From the NCBI RefSeq assembly GCF_039542905.1, contig NZ_BAABIS010000001.1:4030001-4094000 (forward strand): a stretch of 64,000 bases of DNA. Reading direction: 5' to 3'. Of the stretch, positions 58,481 through 64,000 are shown piece by piece. Below the pieces are notes generated by a model that searched no databases, was not told the origin of the DNA, and saw only the letters and a list, made by a program, of their open reading frames with translations. The position numbers and the translations under genes were made by a program. Each line of letters starts with the position of its first letter. The stretch's first letter is position 1. Source of the stretch: Kitasatospora terrestris (GTDB lineage Bacteria > Actinomycetota > Actinomycetes > Streptomycetales > Streptomycetaceae).

Positions 58481-59719
58481 TCAGTGACCGACCGTGAGCT
58501 GCCGGGTGGTCAGGGCCGCGTAGTGGCCGTCCGCGTGGGCACCGACGGCGACGGTCAGCGCCGTCAGGTCGGCGGGGGCGGTCCTCGCCAGCGAGAAGCG
58601 GAACATCATCCGCTCGCCGCGGCCGGCCGCGAGCGCCTGGTCGAAGGCGGCGGTGTCGACCTTGAGGCCGCCGGTCGCGCCGCTGCAGGTCTCGACGGTG
58701 GGAACGGACTGCCAGGCGCCCTTCCAGAACACCTCGGCCCTGACGTCCTCCTTGCGCAGCACCTGCCGGGTACGGAACGGGCTGGTCTGCACGTCGAGCA
58801 GGCTGACCTCGGGCGCGGCGGCCTTGAACGGCCCGCCGGTGAAGTTGACCACCTGGGTCTCGACCACGACCGCGTCGCCGCCGGCCGTCACGGAGCCGGG
58901 CAGCTTCTGGGTGAGGGCGGCCGTCGGGCGGTGCGGGTCGACCACCTGGACGTCCGTCACGGTGGCCTTGCCGAGCCGCTGGAAGTCGTCGCCGATGTAG
59001 GCGGTGGCCTCGACCGGCAGGGTGCCGGGGCCGTTGTCGGCGGCGAGCGCCATCCGGTACTCGATGGTGCGGGCGGCGCCGGGGGCGAGGTCGAAGCGGG
59101 CGTTGTTGCCGGTGGTCGCGTAGTCCATGCCGGTGCCCTGGGAGAGCGAGGGCAGCTTGGTCCAACCGCCGGTGTCCTTGCGCTCCAGCGTCCCGGCCGC
59201 CATCGGCATCGGGTCGCCGCAGCGGGCGCCCGCGAAGTCGCGGGAGGCGACCACCGGGCGGATGCCCCGGTAGCTGCGGTCGGTGTCGTTGGTCCAGGTC
59301 ACCGAGAACGCGACGGTCCTGCCGCCGGCCTCGGCCCTGGCACCGGCCAGGCCGTTGATGCGGACCGAGAAGCCCGTGCGGGCGGCGGCCTTGACGGGGG
59401 CGGGCGTGGTCGCGGCACCGGTCGGCGCGGTGGTGCCGGTAGCGGCCGGGGTGGACGGGGCCTGGGCCGGGGTGGACGGCAGGGCGGACGCCGGGACGGA
59501 CGGCGCGGAGGACGGGGCCGAGGTGGTCGGCACGGCCGTGGCGGCGGTGGAGGTCGCGGCGGCGGCCTTGCGGGCGCCCGGGTTGTCGCAGGCGACGGCG
59601 CCGACCGCCAGCACTGCGGCCAGCGGGACGGTCGCCGCGAGACGGCGGCCGCGGCGGGACCAGCCGCTGCGGGCCAGTGCGACGTTCTTCGCGAAACGGT
59701 TGATAACGGACGTGCTCAT
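58481..59719 (-). CDS. Exported lipoprotein-like protein of unknown function
   Basis: A 412-residue protein: signal region 1-44 with a lipobox-like VGAVACDN, a Ser/Thr/Ala/Pro linker (45-112) and an extracytoplasmic beta-rich region (FSVRINGLAGARAEAGGRTV, TWTNDTDRSYRGIRPVVAS, ARTIEYRMALAADNGPGT). The pattern 'FxVxxxGLAxG...F.VT(W/F)TN(D/T)T' is shared with the membrane-anchored protein at 56682-57704, suggesting a common domain. It is upstream of the sigma gene on the same strand with a 129-base gap. ATG 59719. Family not recognised. Confidence 0.75.
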   Translation of the reverse strand: MSTSVINRFAKNVALARSGWSRRGRRLAATVPLAAVLAVGAVACDNPGARKAAAATSTAATAVPTTSAPSSAPSVPASALPSTPAQAPSTPAATGTTAPTGAATTPAPVKAAARTGFSVRINGLAGARAEAGGRTVAFSVTWTNDTDRSYRGIRPVVASRDFAGARCGDPMPMAAGTLERKDTGGWTKLPSLSQGTGMDYATTGNNARFDLAPGAARTIEYRMALAADNGPGTLPVEATAYIGDDFQRLGKATVTDVQVVDPHRPTAALTQKLPGSVTAGGDAVVVETQVVNFTGGPFKAAAPEVSLLDVQTSPFRTRQVLRKEDVRAEVFWKGAWQSVPTVETCSGATGGLKVDTAAFDQALAAGRGERMMFRFSLARTAPADLTALTVAVGAHADGHYAALTTRQLTVGH

Positions 59720-59867
59720 GGCGCAACCCCCCAGGGAACGGACGTGCTTCGGATTCGGAGCGGGAGCCGGTGGCGCTCCTCGCGCCGCTTCCCTTGCCCT
59801 CGTCCTGATAGACGTCCATCCCCCCGGGGGGTTGCAGGTGGTTCCAGAAGTTTTTTTCGACCTCCGG

Positions 59868-60320
59868 TCAGCAGACCAGGCCGAGGTCGGCGGGGGTGGC
59901 GGTCTCGGGGTCGATCGGCCGCCGGCCCTCGGTCGGCCAGCCCTCGCGGACCCAGTACTCCAGGCCGCCGATCATCTCCTTGACCTCCCGGCCGAGCGCG
60001 GCCAGCTTCATCGCACCCTTGGTGGAACCGTTGCAGGCCGGGCCCCAGCAGTAGACGACCAGCAGGCCCGCGGGCAGTTCGGCGACCCGCTCGGCGGTGA
60101 TCGCGGAGATCGGCAGGCTGATCGCGCCCGGCAGGTGCGCCTTGCGGTGGGCGCCCTCGGCGCGGACGTCCAGCACGGTGAAGTCCTGCTTCCCGTCCCG
60201 CATCGCGTACCAGACGTCCGCCGGGTCGGCCTGGCAGCCGAGGCGCTCGGCGAAGAAGGCGAAGGCCTTCTCGGGGGCGAGGGCGGGGATCTCGGTCACG
60301 GGCGAAGCGGTGGTGGTCAT
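59868..60320 (-). CDS. Rhodanese-like sulfurtransferase
   Basis: A 150-residue single-domain rhodanese. It has the conserved DFTVLDVRAEGAHRKAHLPGAI entry and the active-site loop VVYCWGPACNGSTKGAM, where the first Cys carries the persulfide. Rhodaneses transfer sulfane sulfur or detoxify cyanide; the loop here is longer than in GlpE. ATG 60320 is divergent from a GlxA-type regulator 137 bases away, which probably controls it. The arrangement parallels the MBL hydrolase/GlxA pair at 42.6-44.3 kb. Confidence 0.9.
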   Translation of the reverse strand: MTTTASPVTEIPALAPEKAFAFFAERLGCQADPADVWYAMRDGKQDFTVLDVRAEGAHRKAHLPGAISLPISAITAERVAELPAGLLVVYCWGPACNGSTKGAMKLAALGREVKEMIGGLEYWVREGWPTEGRRPIDPETATPADLGLVC

Positions 60321-60457
60321 CTGCGGTCTCCTGGCGGTCCGTTGTGCTGCGCTTTCCGACGTCTCGATCTTCCGATCCGGACACCGGGCGCCGACAGTGG
60401 CGGCTACGACTACACTCGCCAAGATTCCGCCAGCCAGGAGCAACCCGGGGAGAGCCC

Positions 60458-61480
60458 ATGTCCGCACCCGTGGCCGTCACCATCGGCCCGCGCCCGGAGC
60501 CGGTGCACACCATCGCCGTGTACGCCTTCGCCGGCATGGCACCGTTCGAACTCGGCGTCGTGGTCGAGGTGTTCGGACTGGCCAGGCCGGAGCTCAGCGG
60601 GCTGCTGGCGGCGCCCTGGTACGACGTCAGGGTCTGCGCCGACCGGCCGGGCGAGCCGCTGGAGGCCGTCGGCGGCTTCGCCGTCACGCCCCGGCACGGC
60701 CTGGACGAACTCGCCGCAGCCGACACGGTGATGGTGGTCGGCGTGCCCAACGCGTTCAGCGGCGAAGTCTCCCCCGGCCTGGTGGAGGCACTGCGCACCG
60801 CCCACCAGCGGGGCGCCCGGATCGTCTCGATCTGCTCGGGTGCCTTCGCCCTGGCCGCCGCCGGCCTGCTGGACGGGCTGGAGGCCACCACCCACTGGCG
60901 CTACGCCGCGCTGCTCCAGCAGCGGCATCCGCTGGTGAGGGTCAATCCGGACGTGCTGTACGTGGACAACGGCTCGGTGCTGACCAGTGCCGGCAGCGCG
61001 GCCGGCATCGACCTGTGCCTCCACCTGGTCCGGCAGGACCACGGCGCCAAGGTCGCCAACACGGTCGCCCGGCGCTTCGTCGTGCCGCCGCACCGGGACG
61101 GCGGGCAGGCCCAGTTCATCGAGGCGGCGGTGCGTCCGGTCGACGAGACGGACGACGGTGTCGGGCGCTCGATGCGGTGGGCGCTCGACCACCTCGCCGA
61201 GCCGCTCACCGTGCCGGCCCTCGCCCGGGTCGCCCGGATGTCGGACCGCTCGTACCTGCGGCACTTCACCGCCCGCAACGGCACCAGCCCGATGCGCTGG
61301 GTGATCACCCAGCGCATCGCGGCCAGCCTGCCCCTGCTCGAAGCCCCCGAGGGGACGGTGGAGGAGATCGCGGCGGCCGTCGGCTTCGAGAGCGCGGCGA
61401 CCTTCCGGCACCACTTCGGGCGGACCATGCGCACCTCGCCCACCGCGTACCGCCGCACCTTCGGCCGCACCGCGGCCTGA
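60458..61480 (+). CDS. GlxA-family AraC-type transcriptional regulator (copy 2)
   Basis: A 340-residue regulator with a DJ-1/PfpI-like domain (AGMAPFELGVVVEVFGLARP, VSICSGAFALAAAGLLDGLE, TTHWRYAALLQQRHP) and a C-terminal AraC domain (LARVARMSDRSYLRHFTARN, EEIAAAVGFESAATFRHHFG). The elbow Cys is present in ICSG. GGGGAG lies before ATG 60458. It ends in a terminator shared with the small peptide gene. About the same length and layout as the regulator at 43.3 kb, to which it is clearly related. Confidence 0.93.
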   Translation: MSAPVAVTIGPRPEPVHTIAVYAFAGMAPFELGVVVEVFGLARPELSGLLAAPWYDVRVCADRPGEPLEAVGGFAVTPRHGLDELAAADTVMVVGVPNAFSGEVSPGLVEALRTAHQRGARIVSICSGAFALAAAGLLDGLEATTHWRYAALLQQRHPLVRVNPDVLYVDNGSVLTSAGSAAGIDLCLHLVRQDHGAKVANTVARRFVVPPHRDGGQAQFIEAAVRPVDETDDGVGRSMRWALDHLAEPLTVPALARVARMSDRSYLRHFTARNGTSPMRWVITQRIAASLPLLEAPEGTVEEIAAAVGFESAATFRHHFGRTMRTSPTAYRRTFGRTAA

Positions 61481-61483
61481 CCG

Positions 61484-61513
61484 GGCCCCCGGCGCCCCCC
61501 GGCGCCGGGGGCC
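61484..61513. terminator. Bidirectional terminator, GlxA gene / small peptide gene
   Basis: A perfect 13-bp stem (61484-61496 with 61501-61513) closing a CCCC loop, between convergent genes. Confidence 0.85.
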
Positions 61514-61514
61514 G

Positions 61515-61622
61515 CTACTCCCAGATGATGTTGGCGGCGTTGGCCGTGGCGGCCAGGACCGGCACGGAGGCGAGGGCGAGGGCGGCGACCGCGGCGGCCT
61601 TGGCGAGGCGGGAGCGAAGCAT
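61515..61622 (-). CDS. 35-aa exported peptide
   Basis: ATG 61622, preceded by GAAGGA at good spacing, encodes only 35 residues: a textbook signal peptide (MLRSRLAKAAAVAALALASV, then PVLAATANA) followed by a handful of residues ending NIIWE. Signal peptidase cleavage after ATANA would release a peptide of about six residues. A strong terminator directly after the stop supports a real gene. A secreted signalling peptide is possible; so is a decayed larger gene. Confidence 0.6.
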   Translation of the reverse strand: MLRSRLAKAAAVAALALASVPVLAATANAANIIWE

Positions 61623-61733
61623 GGCGGGATTCCTTCGGGAGGTCGGCTGGAGGGGCCGGATCCTGCGTCCCGCGGTGACGCGCCGTCCGGCGATCACCAC
61701 TCTCACCCAGCCGCTGACCTGCGGGAAGGACAT

Positions 61734-62090
61734 TCAGCTGGACGGAACCGGCCCTGGACAGTTCCGTCCAGCCGGGCAGGCCGGTGCGAGCGTCCGCTCG
61801 TGGAAGGGCGCGATCAGCGGCACCTCGGCCGGGCCGAAGTCCCAGCCGCGCAGCTCGGGCAGCTCGTCCACGGCGCGCCGGACCAGCGCGGCGGTGCGCC
61901 GCTCGGCGTCCGCCAGCCGGTCCGCGACCAGGAACACGCCGACCACCGGAGCGGGTTCGGCGTCCGGGTGGACCACGACGTGCTCGACCTGGTCGGGGCC
62001 GGCCAGCGCGCGGATCGACGCGGCGAGGCCGGGCGCCAGCGGGCCGCCACCGGCGGGCGGAGCGTTCAGGGTCGCGTGCACGAGGTACAT
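61734..62090 (-). CDS. Unknown 118-aa protein
   Basis: ATG 62090 gives a soluble 118-residue protein: MYLVHATLNAPPAGG, then QVEHVVVHPDAEPAPVVGVF, LVADRLADAERRTAALVRRA and ELPELRGWDFGPAEVPLIAP. The alternating strands and helices suggest a small ferredoxin-like (Dabb/ABM-type) fold, but no family is recognised. The frame is open upstream only by chance. It is divergent from the regulator gene at 62300. Confidence 0.65.
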   Translation of the reverse strand: MYLVHATLNAPPAGGGPLAPGLAASIRALAGPDQVEHVVVHPDAEPAPVVGVFLVADRLADAERRTAALVRRAVDELPELRGWDFGPAEVPLIAPFHERTLAPACPAGRNCPGPVPSS

Positions 62091-62299
62091 GGCTCCGACT
62101 GTCCCAAGGTCGGCGGTGCCCACAACAGGCCTGTCGGCTGGACCCTTTGGGCCCTGACCGGTTCCGTCCACGGTCCGGCGGCCCGCCTGGTAACACCTTG
62201 GCGACACACCGTCACACAACCCGATCGGCCGATAAACACCCGTGCGATCATCGTGGGGATCCGACCAACCACACAGTCTTCATCCCCGGGGGGACCACT

Positions 62300-63292
62300 G
62301 TGCTTGCCGTGCTCGGCCTCGATTCCGCGTCGGAGCGGGTCTACCGCGCGATGCTCGCCCGTCCGCGCGACGGCGTCGCCGCCCTCGCCGCCCGGCTGGG
62401 CCTCAGCGAGGAGGAGACCCGCCGCAGCCTGGAGCAGCTCAGCGAACTGGCCCTGATCCGGCCCTCGCACCAGCACCGGGGCGAGCTGCGGGCGGTCTCG
62501 CCGGACGTCGGCATGGAGCTGCTGATGGCCCGCCAGCAGGCCGACCTCGCCGCCCAGCAGCTGCGGATCGAGGCCTCCCGGGCGGCGGCCGCGCAGCTCA
62601 TCGCCGAGTACTCCGATCTGCGTCCGGCCGACCGCAGCCCGGGCGTGGAGCAGCTGATCGGCCTGGACGAGATCCGCGACCGGATGGGCGGGCTGGCCCG
62701 CGAGCTGCGGACCGAGGTGATGACCTTCGCCCCGGGCGGCGGCCACCGGCCGGAGACCATCGCGGCGGCCAAGCCGCACGACCGGGCGGTGCTGGAGCGG
62801 GGCGTCCGGATGCGCACCGTCTACCTGGACAGCGTCCGCAACAGCCAGCCGACGCTGGAGTACGTGACCTGGCTGGCGGAGCTCGGCGGCGAGGTGCGGA
62901 CCGCGCCGGAGCTGCCCACCCGGATGATCATCTTCGACCGGACCACCGCGCTGATCCCGGTCAGCAGCGAGGACACCGCGGCCGGCGCGGTGGTGCTGAC
63001 CGGGAACGGGACGCTGACCGCGCTGTGCGCCCTGTTCGAGAACGTCTGGGCCGGCGCGCAGCCGCTCGGCGGCACGGTCCGCGACCGGAGCGGGCTCAGC
63101 CCGCAGGAGTCGGCGGTGGTCCGGCTGCTCGCGCAGGGTCTCACCGACGACGCCATCTCCAAGCGGCTCGCGGTCTCCCCGCGCACCGCCCGTCGGATGG
63201 CCACCGAGCTGATGGAACGCCTGGAGGCCCGCAGCCGCTTCGAGTTCGGCGTGCGGGCCGTCCAGCAGGGGTGGCTGCCGTCCGAGCGTTAG
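62300..63292 (+). CDS. LuxR-type regulator with N-terminal TrmB-like winged helix
   Basis: A 330-residue regulator. The N-terminus (about 1-60: GLDSASERVYRAMLARPRDG, LAARLGLSEEETRRSLEQL) is a TrmB-like winged helix. The middle (about 110-240: EVMTFAPGGGHRPETIAAAK, MRTVYLDSVRNSQPTLEY) resembles the ligand or PLD-like part of such regulators. The C-terminus is a LuxR/GerE helix-turn-helix (SPQESAVVRLLAQGLTDDAI, SPRTARRMATELM). This is a common streptomycete regulator layout, with inducers mostly unknown. GTG 62300 follows GGGGGGA. Confidence 0.85.
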   Translation: MLAVLGLDSASERVYRAMLARPRDGVAALAARLGLSEEETRRSLEQLSELALIRPSHQHRGELRAVSPDVGMELLMARQQADLAAQQLRIEASRAAAAQLIAEYSDLRPADRSPGVEQLIGLDEIRDRMGGLARELRTEVMTFAPGGGHRPETIAAAKPHDRAVLERGVRMRTVYLDSVRNSQPTLEYVTWLAELGGEVRTAPELPTRMIIFDRTTALIPVSSEDTAAGAVVLTGNGTLTALCALFENVWAGAQPLGGTVRDRSGLSPQESAVVRLLAQGLTDDAISKRLAVSPRTARRMATELMERLEARSRFEFGVRAVQQGWLPSER

Positions 63293-63295
63293 CCG

Positions 63296-64000
63296 TCAGG
63301 CCCGTTCGGCGCGGTCGGCGTTGGCGACGATCGCGTCGCGCAGCCACCGGGCGAGGCCGGGGGCGAGCTTCTCGTAGGTGGCGGTGAACCGCGGGTCGGC
63401 GACGTACATCTCGCCGAGGCAGCGGTGCATGCCGGGCGGGCAGTCGTAGAAGTGCCCGGTGATGTGCAGGCGGTGCTCCTCGGCGAGGGCCGTCGCCTGC
63501 TCGCTGTCGGGGGCGACGCCCGCGGTGAGCGCCTCGACGAGGCGGGCGTTGAGCTCGTCCATCTCGTCCTTGATGCGCTGCCAGTCGGCCTTGCCGTAGC
63601 CGCCGGTGCGCCGCCGGGACTGCTTCCAGGCGTCGGTGTCGCCCCAGCGCTGCTCGGCCTCGTCCTCCCAGCCCTCCTGGTAGTCGGGGCCGAAGACCTC
63701 GAACTTCTCCTCGGGCGTCAGCTGCATGCCCGTCCTCCTCGCTTCCATGGCTCGTTCGACGGCCGCGGCCAGCTCCTGGAGGTGCCGGATCCGGTCGCCG
63801 ATCAGCTCGTGCTGCCGGCGCAGGTGCTCGGTCGGGGTGACCGAGGGGTCGTCCAGGATGGCCGCGATCTCTTCGAGGGGGAAGCCGAGCTCCCGGTAGA
63901 ACAGGATCTGCTGGAGCCGGTCCAGGTCCGCGTCGGTGTACCGGCGGTAGCCGGACGCGGTGCGCGCACCGGGCGACAGCAGGCCGATCCCGTCGTAGTG
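63296..64000 (-). CDS. tipA: TipA-type MerR transcriptional regulator (N-terminus beyond the window)
   Basis: The frame enters from the right edge with HYDGIGLLSPGARTASGYRR, the MerR wing and helix region, followed by the coiled dimerisation helix and, from about 63727 leftward, a TipAS antibiotic-recognition domain (LTPEEKFEVFGPDYQEGWED, WQRIKDEMDELNARL, HITGHFYDCPPGMHRCLGEM). In S. lividans TipAL, thiopeptides bind the TipAS part, in some cases covalently at a Cys, and turn on the tipA promoter; a Cys is present here in YDCPPG. The gene has an internal start with its own Shine-Dalgarno. About 235 codons are visible; the first helix is outside. Confidence 0.9.
   Translation of the reverse strand, partial: HYDGIGLLSPGARTASGYRRYTDADLDRLQQILFYRELGFPLEEIAAILDDPSVTPTEHLRRQHELIGDRIRHLQELAAAVERAMEARRTGMQLTPEEKFEVFGPDYQEGWEDEAEQRWGDTDAWKQSRRRTGGYGKADWQRIKDEMDELNARLVEALTAGVAPDSEQATALAEEHRLHITGHFYDCPPGMHRCLGEMYVADPRFTATYEKLAPGLARWLRDAIVANADRAERA
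63725..63739 (-). promoter_or_regulatory. Internal ribosome binding site and start for a TipAS-like short form
   Basis: Within the tipA frame a perfect AGGAGG (63739-63734) lies six bases before an in-frame ATG (63727-63725) that begins MQLTPEEKFEVFG. In S. lividans tipA the short TipAS protein arises from an internal in-frame start at the same domain boundary. Confidence 0.75.

Noticed and set aside
1..64000. Secondary-metabolite gene cluster.
   Set aside because: The acyl-CoA ligase and regulators are isolated; no polyketide synthase, NRPS, terpene or RiPP biosynthetic core is present.

Overview
This is a chromosomal window from a high-GC actinomycete, almost certainly Streptomycetaceae (Streptomyces or Kitasatospora). 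The signs are strong G/C bias at third codon positions, frequent GTG starts, tandem SigB/SigF-type sigma factors, a TipA-type MerR regulator, a LytR_C protein next to upp, and many Ala/Pro-rich exported proteins. Most of the window is ordinary core chromosome.

Layout. 1-5.7 kb: end of a HerA-like ATPase, a LytR_C membrane protein, upp, the tRNA-editing pair (TadA-associated protein and tadA), tRNA-Ser(CGA), a strongly folded gene-free stretch and a 54-aa membrane peptide. 6.0-8.5 kb: two paralogous SigB/SigF-family sigma factors. 8.5-15.4 kb: a tyrosine phosphatase, an SPFH protein coupled by a GTGA overlap to an NlpC/P60 hydrolase, and a large surface protein with GEVED and Ig-like domains and a repetitive stalk. 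15.7-17.8 kb: a single-domain globin, a flavohemoprotein and three tRNA genes. 18-25 kb: a PAS/receiver protein with a degenerate kinase core, a histidine kinase-response regulator pair divergent from a PepSY-like membrane protein, and a His-rich DUF4396 membrane protein behind a CsoR-type palindrome. 25-31.9 kb: acyl-CoA ligase, DUF1906 protein, EamA exporter, a small exported protein and a GlcD-type oxidase.

32-37.3 kb and 49.3-53.9 kb are mosaic. The left part holds a frameshifted IS110, a 3' fragment of tRNA-Ser(TGA), a low-GC two-gene cassette (DUF262 plus HEPN) and an IS481-type element. The right part holds the intact tRNA-Ser(TGA), an integrase remnant, three IS5-family copies and an orphan CdiI-type immunity gene. 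The tRNA fragment is inverted relative to the intact tRNA. The simplest reading is an element integrated at tRNA-Ser(TGA) that was later split by an inversion of about 16 kb. The block between (37.3-49.1 kb) is core-like: a PP2C-like protein, a Prim-Pol-like protein, DUF5926/SEC-C, an anti-sigma-type ATPase, a GDPD, an MBL hydrolase, a GlxA regulator, a second IS110, a TPP-riboswitch-controlled CytX-type transporter and an HtrA-like protease.

54-64 kb: aminopeptidase P, a beta-propeller lipoprotein, an ECF sigma factor overlapping a membrane-anchored protein plus a related exported protein, a rhodanese divergent from a second GlxA regulator, a 35-codon exported peptide gene, a LuxR-HTH regulator and most of a TipA-type gene with an internal Shine-Dalgarno and start. 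The best candidate for an uncharacterised system is the DUF262-HEPN cassette. The CsoR-type operator/DUF4396 pair and the folded RNA candidate at 4.9 kb are further leads.
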